A stretch of DNA of 7,803 nt from Verrucomicrobiota bacterium (GTDB lineage Bacteria > Verrucomicrobiota > Kiritimatiellia > CAIQIC01 > Lenti-01), in contig DMJA01000196.1 of NCBI GenBank assembly GCA_003451935.1, positions 1 through 7,803 on the forward strand. The letters are read 5' to 3'. Numbering within the stretch: the first letter of the stretch is position 1; each line of letters starts with the position of its first letter. Made by a program: the position numbers and the translations under genes. This document shows positions 1-6,318 of the stretch, in pieces. Below the pieces are notes generated by a model. The model was not told where the DNA came from. It did no database searches and saw nothing but the letters and a program-made list of their open reading frames with translations.

Positions 1-2192
1 ACCAGGTTCTTGCCGATGTCGTGCACGTCGCCCGCCACCGTGCCGATCACCATCTTGCCCGACGATGATGCCTGCCCCGCCTTCAGGTGCGGCCTGATCA
101 GGTCCACGGCCTTTTTCATCACTTCGGCCGACTTCAGCACGAACGGCAGCTGCAGGATGCCGTCGTTGAACAGCCGCCCCACTTCCTTCATCGCGGGAAT
201 TAGGTGCCCGTTAAGGATGTCTTCCGCCGGCATTTCCGCCAGCAACGCCGGGATGGCGGTTTCCAACAGCGCGGCTTTTCCTTTAATAAGGGCGGCCGCC
301 ACCCGCTCGGCTGGCGACTGCGCCGCGCCCGCCCCACCCGCCTCTGCCTCCGGCACGGCCGCCTCGAAGTGTTGGATATAGTTTTCCAGCGGGTCGCCGT
401 CCGTCGCGTCGTTGTCCAACAGCTTTTCGGCCAACTTCACCGCCGCCGGCGCCAGATCCGTCAGCGGCACCAGCGTGGAGGTGTTGATGATGCACGCATC
501 CATCCCCGCCTTGACGCAGCGGTCCAGGAAGACGGTGTTGAGCACCTTGCGCGCGGGCGGTTTCAGCCCAAACGAAATGTTCGACAGTCCCAGAATCGTC
601 CGCACGCCGGGAAATTCCGCATGGGTCCGCCGGATGGCCTCGACCGTTTCCTTGGCCGCGTCGCGCAGCGTGCCGTCGCCGCTGCACACGGTGAAGGTCA
701 GGGTGTCGATCAGCAGATCGCCTCGCCGCAGCCCGCGCTTCTCGCAGAACTCGATCAGCCGCCCGGCGATTTCCACCTTGCGCTGCGCCGTCATCGCCAT
801 GCCGGTCTCGTCGATCGTCAGCGCCACCAGCCCCGCCCCGAAGCGCCGCGCCAACTCGACGAGCTTCTCGGCCTTCTCCTCGCCCGATTCGAAGTGGATG
901 GAATTGACGAGCATGCGTCCGCCGTAGAGCTTCAGCGCGGCCTCGACCACGTCGATCTGCGTGCTGTCCACCATCAGCGGCAGGCGGCATTCGCGCGCCG
1001 CGCGCGCCACCAGCGTGGACATGTCCGCGATCTCGTTGCGCCCCGCATAGGCCACGCTCAAATCCAGCACGTGCGCCACGCCGTTGTCCTGCTCCGTCAG
1101 CAAATCGAACGCCGCGTCGAGATTTTCCGCCAGCAGCGCGTCGCGGAACTTCTTGGAGCCCGTGGCGTTCGCCCGCTCGCCCACATAAAGCGGCCGCGGC
1201 TCCTGCGTCAGGTCCATCGGCGCAAACACGCTGCCGACCTGGTCGACCGTCTGTACACTGCGGGGCGAGGGAGCCTTCGCCTCGCCCAGCGCCTTCCGCA
1301 GCTCGCGGATGTGCTCCGGCGTCGTCCCGCAACACCCGCCCGCGATATTCAACCCCAATTCCTTGACGATCGGCGCGAAGGCCTGCGTGTACGACTTCGG
1401 ATCCAGCGGATAATGCACTTGCCCGTTCCGCAGCGTCGGCAGCCCCGCGTTCGGCATGCAGCCAATGCCCCCGCGCCATTGCTTCGCCATGGCCTCCAGA
1501 TGCCGCTTCATGGCTTCCGGACCCGTCGCGCAATTCAGGCCGAGGACGTCGATCGGATACGGCTCCAGCGCCGCCATCACCGCCCAGATCGACGAGCCAA
1601 CCAGCAGCGTTCCCGTCGTCTCCACCGTCACCGACACGTAGATCAGCTTGTCGGTGCGCGGCCCCATGACCTGCGTCGCCGCCGCGACCGCCGCCTTGAT
1701 CTGCAGCAGATCCTGGCACGTCTCGATCAAGACGCCGTCCGCGCCGCCCTCCAGCAAGCCGCCCATCTGCTCCTGGTAGCCGCCGTACAAATCGTCGAAC
1801 GAAATCTGCCCCAGCGTCGCCAGCCGCGTGCCCGGCCCCACCGAGCCCAGCACGAAGCGCGGCTTGCCGTCCTTCGCCGCCGCCGCATCCGCCGCCGAAC
1901 GCGCGATTTGCGACGCCGCGCGGGAAATCTCCTTCGCGCGCGCCGCCAGACGGTATTCCCCCAGCGTGACCGGCGACGACCCGAAGCTGTTGGTTTCCAC
2001 CGCGTCGCTCCCCGCCGCGAAATACGCCGCATGGATGTCGCGGATGATCTCCGGCGCCGACAGATTCAACCACTCGTTGCAGCCTTCGTACGTTCCCCAC
2101 TCCTCCGCCCCGGGAGTCCGGTTCTGGATCTGCGTGCCCATCGCCCCGTCCACCAGCAGGAGGTTTTTCTTCAAAAAATCTTTAATGGCCAT
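1..2192 (-). CDS. metH: Cobalamin-dependent methionine synthase (MetH), N-terminal part, cut by window edge
   Basis: Cytoplasmic enzyme that moves a methyl group from 5-methyltetrahydrofolate via cobalamin to homocysteine, giving methionine. The frame runs without a stop from ATG at 2192 to the window edge (730 codons seen; E. coli MetH has 1227 residues). Domains in order: homocysteine methyltransferase (about 1-310), opening LLVDGAMGTQIQ, with zinc ligands C221 (GLNCATG) and C287/C288 (GGCCGTTPEH); pterin-binding domain (about 330-590), opening VGERANATGSKKF at 337; helical cobalamin cap (about 600-700, with NGHLIPAMKEVGRLF); and the start of the B12 Rossmann domain with GDVHDIGKNL, whose H724 matches the cobalt-ligating His of E. 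coli. A GGAAAGG ribosome binding site lies 9 nt before the ATG, and a promoter-like pair lies just upstream. No frameshift is visible. Whether the C-terminal SAM-activation domain exists cannot be seen. Confidence 0.95.
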   Translation of the reverse strand, partial: MAIKDFLKKNLLLVDGAMGTQIQNRTPGAEEWGTYEGCNEWLNLSAPEIIRDIHAAYFAAGSDAVETNSFGSSPVTLGEYRLAARAKEISRAASQIARSAADAAAAKDGKPRFVLGSVGPGTRLATLGQISFDDLYGGYQEQMGGLLEGGADGVLIETCQDLLQIKAAVAAATQVMGPRTDKLIYVSVTVETTGTLLVGSSIWAVMAALEPYPIDVLGLNCATGPEAMKRHLEAMAKQWRGGIGCMPNAGLPTLRNGQVHYPLDPKSYTQAFAPIVKELGLNIAGGCCGTTPEHIRELRKALGEAKAPSPRSVQTVDQVGSVFAPMDLTQEPRPLYVGERANATGSKKFRDALLAENLDAAFDLLTEQDNGVAHVLDLSVAYAGRNEIADMSTLVARAARECRLPLMVDSTQIDVVEAALKLYGGRMLVNSIHFESGEEKAEKLVELARRFGAGLVALTIDETGMAMTAQRKVEIAGRLIEFCEKRGLRRGDLLIDTLTFTVCSGDGTLRDAAKETVEAIRRTHAEFPGVRTILGLSNISFGLKPPARKVLNTVFLDRCVKAGMDACIINTSTLVPLTDLAPAAVKLAEKLLDNDATDGDPLENYIQHFEAAVPEAEAGGAGAAQSPAERVAAALIKGKAALLETAIPALLAEMPAEDILNGHLIPAMKEVGRLFNDGILQLPFVLKSAEVMKKAVDLIRPHLKAGQASSSGKMVIGTVAGDVHDIGKNL

Positions 2193-2224
2193 GGGTGTTC
2201 GCCTTTCCGTTGATCGGAAGGCCT

Positions 2225-2253
2225 ACCATACACACCCCGCCCCGCGCCCTCAA
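2225..2253 (-). promoter_or_regulatory. Candidate sigma70-type promoter of metH
   Basis: Read on the minus strand, TTGAGG (2253-2248) is followed after exactly 17 bases by TATGGT (2230-2225). Each box matches 4 of 6 consensus bases. Transcription would start near 2218 and leave a leader of about 26 nt containing the GGAAAGG ribosome binding site. Such a leader is too short for a SAM or cobalamin riboswitch. Prediction by inspection only. Confidence 0.45.
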
Positions 2254-2272
2254 CGGGAAAGAATGCCGTTTT

Positions 2273-2302
2273 GCCGCAGAAATCGCAGAGATTGAGAAAA
2301 GG
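2273..2302. repeat. Degenerate CGCAGAG-type short tandem repeat
   Basis: Two adjacent 9-base units, GCAGAAATC (2276-2284) and GCAGAGATT (2285-2293), match at 7 of 9 bases and run into an A/G-rich tail. The stretch lies in the 213-bp gap between the DUF4034-like gene and metH, upstream of the metH promoter candidate. It resembles the CGCAGAG-type dispersed intergenic repeats I associate with Verrucomicrobiota genomes. That resemblance is from memory, and the copy number in this genome is not known. The rest of the gap (2303-2405) shows no gene. Confidence 0.35.
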
Positions 2303-2405
2303 CAGGAACGCCTTGCCGCGGCGGCCGGGCTGTTGGATTCGTTGGAGGCCACCCTTGCATGGGCGGCGATCCCGCCGGGGATGCCCGTAAACTGCGCCCG
2401 GGTGG

Positions 2406-3770
2406 TCAGCGGAAGATGTTGAGATAGGTGTTGGTCAGGCCCTTGCCGCCGGCCCACATCCGGGCCAGCGCAACGTTGTCCCAGGTGACCCAGATATCCG
2501 TGTCGCACTTGTCGCCGAGTTCCAGCAGCAGCCGTTCGGTGGTCTCCCAATCGCCCGCCTTGCCCGCGAAGACCGCATAGACGTTGCGAACCAGGTTGGC
2601 GTCCGGCCAGCGGGCCAGAATGCGCTCGAATCCGGCCTTCATCGGCTCCCATTTCAGGCCCAGGTCCGGAAAGAAGTGCTGCTGTTTTTCCAGCAGGGAC
2701 CGGTCGACATCCGTGCGCACACCCCAGGCAATCCGGGCGTAGAGTTCTTCGCCCACCCCGCCCGGGAACCGCTCCAGCAGCGAATGGACGAAGGCCACCC
2801 ATTCGCCCTCCTGGCCATGCCACTTGGGCTGGAGATAATTCACCTTCTGGAGGTAGAAGGTGATGTATTCCGGTTCCAGCCGCACGGCCTCCTCGAACAG
2901 CGCCTCGTACTCCTCCCGCGGCCACCCCTGCCCCAGCGCCACTGTCTGCATGATGACATACCACATCGGGCATTCGTTCCTGCGCGGATACAGCGCCTCC
3001 AGTTCGGCACGGGCGAGGGCCAAGCGCTCGCGAAACAGCTTCCATCCCTCTTCCGTGACGGTGCGGGCCCAGCCGCCGCCCCGGGCCTCCCACGCGTAGG
3101 TCGCCATCCAGTTGGCATGGATCAGCTTGGGCGTGATGGAATCGGGAAACGCCGCCTCCCATTCCTCCAGACGGGCGAGGAATTCCTGGAGATCCACTTC
3201 CGTCCCAGGTCCGAAGGCCTTATAGAACGCAGAAATCTTCCACACCCCGCCCCGGAACAACTCGTGGTTCCTCCACCATTGCTCCGCCAACCGATCCAGC
3301 GTGGCGTAATCCCCGGCCTTGAACCGCCTGAGCAGCGACCTCGACATTTGCTGCCGGAACTCCCCACCGTCGCCATCCGCGTCCAGCGAAACCGTGTCGC
3401 CCTTGGATTTCATCAGTTGGATTTGCGCGGCGTCCGTCACGCGGATCTCCGGACCCTTCCGCCCCTTCTCCACCTTGCCGGTCACGCGCACGGTCATGCC
3501 GTTGAAAGGCGGGAACTTGCCCAGCAAATCTTCGTGCTCCCCCGCGAAAAGCACGGACAACGCTTGAAAGGGATAGGCCCCGCCGAAACTGAGGTAGGTC
3601 GCCTTGAACTGCGGAGAGGCCGCCACGCCCGTGACTTCCCCTTCAAAGGTGACGACCTCCCCGATCCGTTTGGCCGCCTCATCCACCGATAGCACCGGCT
3701 GCGCACCGGCCACCCCTGCCAGCCACAAACAAATCCCCACCGCGCCGCACATTCGCCGTTTCATCGCCAT
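2406..3770 (-). CDS. Secreted protein with OB-fold and DUF4034-like helical domain, function unknown
   Basis: A 454-residue protein with no function I can name. Residues 1-23 form a Sec signal peptide: basic MKRRM, a hydrophobic stretch, then AGA before Q24. There is no lipobox Cys, so export to the periplasm or outside is expected. Residues about 28-119 look like an OB-fold of the nucleic-acid-binding-like type (IGEVVTFEGEVTGV ... GMTVRVTGKVEKGRKGPEIRVTD). After an acidic linker (DADGDGGE, 130-137), residues about 140-454 are rich in Trp and amphipathic helices with TPR-like spacing. Sections such as PKLIHANWMATYAWEARGGG and NECPMWYVIMQTVALGQGW fit DUF4034 as I recall it. ATG at 3770 is preferred because GGAGGGAAAGGG lies just upstream; ATG at 3764 is possible, and an in-frame TTG at 3803 would spoil the signal peptide. 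It lies 213 bp upstream of metH on the same strand and is probably transcribed separately. Confidence 0.85.
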   Translation of the reverse strand: MAMKRRMCGAVGICLWLAGVAGAQPVLSVDEAAKRIGEVVTFEGEVTGVAASPQFKATYLSFGGAYPFQALSVLFAGEHEDLLGKFPPFNGMTVRVTGKVEKGRKGPEIRVTDAAQIQLMKSKGDTVSLDADGDGGEFRQQMSRSLLRRFKAGDYATLDRLAEQWWRNHELFRGGVWKISAFYKAFGPGTEVDLQEFLARLEEWEAAFPDSITPKLIHANWMATYAWEARGGGWARTVTEEGWKLFRERLALARAELEALYPRRNECPMWYVIMQTVALGQGWPREEYEALFEEAVRLEPEYITFYLQKVNYLQPKWHGQEGEWVAFVHSLLERFPGGVGEELYARIAWGVRTDVDRSLLEKQQHFFPDLGLKWEPMKAGFERILARWPDANLVRNVYAVFAGKAGDWETTERLLLELGDKCDTDIWVTWDNVALARMWAGGKGLTNTYLNIFR

Positions 3771-3858
3771 TAAACCCTTTCCCTCCGCCACGGGAGATTC
3801 CAATTCATTAGGATATCACCCCCTCGCCGCCACCCGCCACCCAAAACCAGCCCCCGGG

Positions 3859-3883
3859 CCCATCGCCGGCAGTGCCCGATGGG
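3859..3883. repeat. Nested inverted repeat in the divergent intergenic region
   Basis: CCCATCG (3859-3865) is a perfect 7-bp inverted match to CGATGGG (3877-3883). The 11-base loop itself contains GGCA-G-TGCC. It lies between the divergent starts of the DUF4034-like gene and leuB. It has no T-tract on either strand, so it does not look like an intrinsic terminator. An operator or a dispersed repeat is possible, and chance in GC-rich DNA is not excluded. Confidence 0.35.
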
Positions 3884-3916
3884 ACTGGCCCTCTGCGGCA
3901 AAAATGGTTTCGGGAC

Positions 3917-3944
3917 TTGATTTCTGCGCCCGGATTCCTGTAAA
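3917..3944 (+). promoter_or_regulatory. Candidate leuB promoter implying a leaderless transcript
   Basis: TTGATT (3917-3922) and TGTAAA (3939-3944) are 16 bases apart, each matching 4 of 6 consensus bases. Transcription would start around 3950-3953, only a few bases before the ATG at 3956. This agrees with the absence of any Shine-Dalgarno sequence before leuB. Weak evidence from inspection. Confidence 0.3.
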
Positions 3945-3955
3945 TGGCCGCCCTT

Positions 3956-5020
3956 ATGAAAAAAACCTATTCCATTGGATTGATTCCCGGAGACGGGACC
4001 GGCCCCGAAGTCACCCGCGAAGCCGTCAAGGTTCTTGAGGTCGCTTCCCGGAAGTTCGGCTTCAAGCTGGATTACACGAACTACGATTTCGGAGGCGAAC
4101 GCTACCTGAAGACCGGCGAGACGCTGCCGGATTCCGCCATCGAGGAATTCCGCAAGCATAGCGCGCTCTATCTCGGCGCCATCGGGCATCCCGACGTCAA
4201 GCCGGGCATCCTCGAGTGCGGCATCCTCCTCAAAACCCGCTTCGTCCTGGACCAGTACATCAACCTGCGCCCGGTGAAGCTCTACCGCAAGGAAGACTGC
4301 CCGCTGAAAGACAAGGAGCCCAAGGACGTCGATTTCGTCGTCATCCGCGAAAACACCGGCGGCATCTATACCGGCGTGGGCGGCGCCGTCCAGAAGGGCA
4401 CGAACCTCGAAGTCGCCACGCAGGTCATGGTCTACAGCCGGCCCGTCGTGGACCGCTGCATGAAGTTCGCCTACGAGTACACCCGCCGCCGCAACCGCAA
4501 GAAGATGCTGACCCTCGTCCACAAGTGCAACGTCCTCACCCACTGCGGCGACCTTTGGGTCCGTTCGCACAAGGAGATGGGCGACCGCGACTACCAGGAC
4601 ATCAAGCAGGACTACAACCACGTGGACGCCTGCACGATGTGGTTCGTGAAGCAACCCGAGTGGTACGACGTCATCGTGACGGAAAACCTCTTCGGCGACA
4701 TCATCACCGACCTGGCCGCCATCGTCCAGGGCGGGCTCGGCGTCGCCGCCGGCGGCAACATCAATCCCGAAGGCGTCTCGATGTTCGAGTGCATGGGCGG
4801 CAGCGCCCCGAAATACACCGGCAAGAACGTCATCAATCCCATCGCGGCCATCGCCGCGGGCGGCATGATGCTCGACACCCTCGGCGAAACCGAAGCCGCC
4901 GCGGCCATCGACAAGGCCGTCACCGGCTCCCTCAACGGCGGCAAAATCAAGTCCCTCGCCGCCGGCCGCATGGGCATGGGCACCACCCAGGTCGGCGACC
5001 TCATCGCTTCCGCGGTGTGA
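3956..5020 (+). CDS. leuB: 3-isopropylmalate dehydrogenase (LeuB)
   Basis: Oxidatively decarboxylates 3-isopropylmalate to 2-oxoisocaproate, the third step of leucine synthesis, in the cytoplasm. The 354-residue length is typical. Signatures: IPGDGTGPEV near the N-terminus; substrate loop E87 ... LLKTR95 and NLRP with R105; RENTGGIYTG with R131 and Y138; HKCNV with K190; D224; and metal ligands D248 and D252 in TENLFGDIITDLAA. The E-x7-R spacing of the substrate loop resembles the mycobacterial LeuB type and lacks the Ser/Asn pattern of isocitrate dehydrogenase. The cofactor loop reads GGSAPKYTGKN: the usual His is Gly281, and K286-Y287 match the NADP-type residues of E. coli isocitrate dehydrogenase. 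Another beta-decarboxylating dehydrogenase is the main alternative. ATG at 3944 would add four residues; neither ATG has a ribosome binding site. asd follows on the same strand, an arrangement known in Pseudomonas. Confidence 0.85.
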   Translation: MKKTYSIGLIPGDGTGPEVTREAVKVLEVASRKFGFKLDYTNYDFGGERYLKTGETLPDSAIEEFRKHSALYLGAIGHPDVKPGILECGILLKTRFVLDQYINLRPVKLYRKEDCPLKDKEPKDVDFVVIRENTGGIYTGVGGAVQKGTNLEVATQVMVYSRPVVDRCMKFAYEYTRRRNRKKMLTLVHKCNVLTHCGDLWVRSHKEMGDRDYQDIKQDYNHVDACTMWFVKQPEWYDVIVTENLFGDIITDLAAIVQGGLGVAAGGNINPEGVSMFECMGGSAPKYTGKNVINPIAAIAAGGMMLDTLGETEAAAAIDKAVTGSLNGGKIKSLAAGRMGMGTTQVGDLIASAV

Positions 5021-5040
5021 GGACTGCCGCCCGATGGTAG

Positions 5041-5061
5041 GGACGGCTCGCCGAGCCGTCC
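5041..5061. repeat. Perfect 21-base odd palindrome, candidate dispersed intergenic repeat
   Basis: GGACGGCTCG (5041-5050), a central C, and CGAGCCGTCC (5052-5061) form a perfect 10-bp inverted repeat, preceded by GGTAG. It begins 20 bases after the leuB stop. As RNA it would form a GC hairpin, but no T-tract follows, so it is a poor intrinsic terminator. It looks like a mobile or amplified short repeat rather than a gene-specific site; genome copy number is unknown. Confidence 0.6.
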
Positions 5062-5095
5062 GGGCTGTTCCCTTCTTAAAAGAAACGGCTGTTGG

Positions 5096-5137
5096 TTCTG
5101 AATTCTGAAAATCCTGTCCATCCTGTCTAAAAAGGAA
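5096..5137 (+). repeat. Composite short tandem repeat ending in the asd ribosome binding site
   Basis: TTCTGAA occurs twice in tandem (5096-5102, 5103-5109). It is followed by ATCCTGTCC (5111-5119) and ATCCTGTCT (5120-5128), then TAAAAAGGAA. The ATCCTGTCC-type unit resembles a high-copy intergenic repeat I associate with Verrucomicrobiota and some other phyla (read in reverse, as ACAGGAT units). The terminal AAGGAA (5132-5137) lies 6 bases before the asd ATG and is its evident ribosome binding site. Confidence 0.55.
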
Positions 5138-5143
5138 ACCAAA

Positions 5144-6163
5144 ATGAAAAAATACAACGTCTGCATGGTCGGCATCGGCGCGGTCGGGACGGAAATCGTC
5201 CGGCTGCTCCGCAAGCGCAATTTCCCTATGGCCAAGTTGACCGCGTTCGCGACCCGCGAGCGCACCGAGATGATCGACGGCCTGCCCGTCGACGTGAAGG
5301 TCGCCACGGGCCCCGAGTCGTTCAAGGGCTATGATTTCGCGTTTTTCGCCGGAACCGAGGGCGCCAAGGGCGCCTCCAAGACCCTGGGCTGGGGCGCGGC
5401 CGAAGTCGGCTGCGTCGTCGTCGACAACGGCGACGACTTCCGCATGGATCCGCGCGTGCCCCTCTGCATCCCGGAGATCAACGGCGACGCCTTGAAGGGC
5501 CACCAGAACTTCATCGCCAACCCGAACTGCTCGACTGCCATCGCGCTGATGCCGCTCTACGCGCTGCACCGCGAGGCCAAGATCAAACGCATCGTCTGCT
5601 GCACCTACCAGGCTGTCTCCGGCTCGGGCAGCGCCGCCATCCGCGAGCTGGAAAACCAGGTCCGCGCCTGGGCCGAAGGCAAGCCGATCACCCACGAGGT
5701 CTATCCCGCGCAGATCGCCTTCAACGTCATCGCGCAGATTGGCTCCGAGGCCAAGGACCTTCCCGGCTACACGAGCGAGGAAGCCAAACTCGGCCGCGAG
5801 ACCCGCAAGATCCTCGGCGATGACGCCATCCGCGTCGTCTCCACCTGCGTGCGCGTGCCGGTCTTCAACGGCCACAGCGTCGCCCTCCACGTCGAGTTCC
5901 ACAACCCGCTCACCCCCGAACGCGCCCGCGAAATCCTCGAAAAGACCGAAGGCGTGCAGGTCGTGGACGATCTGTCCAAGTCGATTTTCCCGACGCCCCT
6001 CGAGGCCACCGGCAAGTACGACGCGCTCGTCGGACGCATCCGCAAAGACCCTTCGGTCGACAATGGTCTTTCGCTGTTCGTCTCCGGCGACAACATTTGG
6101 AAGGGCGCGGCCCAGAACGCCATCCAAATCGCCGAGAAGATGATCGAGATGGGTCTCAAGTAA
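5144..6163 (+). CDS. asd: Aspartate-semialdehyde dehydrogenase (Asd)
   Basis: Reduces aspartyl phosphate to aspartate semialdehyde with NADPH, the branch point towards lysine, threonine, methionine and diaminopimelate; cytoplasmic. The 339 residues match the usual length of about 330-370. The N-terminal Rossmann motif is GIGAVGTEIVRLL (10-22). Catalytic Cys129 lies in ANPNCSTA, with QAVSGSG at 156-162. Substrate-binding E212/E213 and K215 lie in SEEAKLGRETRKIL. The active-site base is His244 in RVPVFNGHS, and the C-terminus has the expected LFVSGDNIWKGAAQNAIQIAE. AAGGAA six bases upstream fixes the start at 5144. It lies 123 bp after leuB on the same strand; the gap is filled with repeats, so co-transcription is plausible but not certain. 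A strong terminator follows 20 bases after the stop. Confidence 0.95.
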   Translation: MKKYNVCMVGIGAVGTEIVRLLRKRNFPMAKLTAFATRERTEMIDGLPVDVKVATGPESFKGYDFAFFAGTEGAKGASKTLGWGAAEVGCVVVDNGDDFRMDPRVPLCIPEINGDALKGHQNFIANPNCSTAIALMPLYALHREAKIKRIVCCTYQAVSGSGSAAIRELENQVRAWAEGKPITHEVYPAQIAFNVIAQIGSEAKDLPGYTSEEAKLGRETRKILGDDAIRVVSTCVRVPVFNGHSVALHVEFHNPLTPERAREILEKTEGVQVVDDLSKSIFPTPLEATGKYDALVGRIRKDPSVDNGLSLFVSGDNIWKGAAQNAIQIAEKMIEMGLK

Positions 6164-6183
6164 TCAACGGATTCCCTGCCCCC

Positions 6184-6216
6184 ACCCCCGGCCGGCATTT
6201 GCCGCCCGGGGGTTTT
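6184..6216 (+). terminator. Intrinsic terminator of asd
   Basis: ACCCCCGG (6184-6191) pairs with CCGGGGGT (6206-6213). After a single C-C mismatch, CGGC (6193-6196) pairs with GCCG (6201-6204) around an ATTT loop. The T-run 6213-6216 follows. It begins 20 bases after the asd stop and separates the leuB-asd pair from the regulator downstream. Confidence 0.85.
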
Positions 6217-6287
6217 CCGTGTCCCGGCCTGGAAAGCCCTCCTCCCGCCAATTCCCAACCAGGAACAAGCCGGATTTATTCCTTGCA

Positions 6288-6309
6288 CTTATGCGCATAT
6301 GCGCATAAG
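6288..6309. promoter_or_regulatory. Perfect 22-bp palindrome, likely operator of the ArsR-family gene
   Basis: The stretch from CTTATGCGCAT (6288-6298) to its exact reverse complement ATGCGCATAAG (6299-6309) is a perfect palindrome. It also contains ATGCGCAT twice in tandem (6291-6298, 6299-6306). It ends 9 bases before the ATG at 6319 and immediately follows a possible -35 box, TTGCAC (6283-6288). A symmetric AT-flanked site at this position is what ArsR/SmtB dimers bind, so negative autoregulation is inferred. No ribosome binding site lies between palindrome and ATG. Confidence 0.7.
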
Positions 6310-6318
6310 CGTATATCC

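Noticed and set aside
204..2213. A 669-codon open frame on the plus strand across the metH region, and an 605-codon minus-strand frame at 283-2100
   Set aside because: Both overlap metH in other frames. Their translations are Arg/Gly/Ala-rich and low in complexity with no family motif, while the metH frame shows every expected catalytic residue. Long stop-free shadow frames are common in GC-rich coding DNA.
2193..2405. Possible SAM or cobalamin riboswitch ahead of metH
   Set aside because: I see no conserved B12-box-like segment or SAM-I helix arrangement, and the best promoter leaves a leader of only about 26 nt.
2182..3162. A 326-codon minus-strand frame spanning part of the DUF4034-like gene and the gap before metH
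   Set aside because: It is a frame-shifted shadow of the real gene at 2406-3770, with no coherent family signature.
2676..3692. A 338-codon plus-strand frame opposite the DUF4034-like gene
   Set aside because: Antisense shadow; the minus-strand product has a signal peptide, ribosome binding site and recognisable domains.
5041..5061. Intrinsic terminator directly after leuB
   Set aside because: The stem is strong but no T-run follows on either strand, so a repeat is the better description.
3770..6127. A 785-codon open frame on the minus strand antisense to leuB and asd
   Set aside because: It is antisense to two clearly recognised enzymes across their intergenic gap. Its translation is rich in Asp/Gly/Ala/Val/His without domain motifs, typical of the reverse complement of GC-rich genes.
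6097..6318. N-terminal extension of the ArsR-family protein
   Set aside because: It would overlap asd and run through its terminator and the operator-like palindrome. The fold is complete from 6319.
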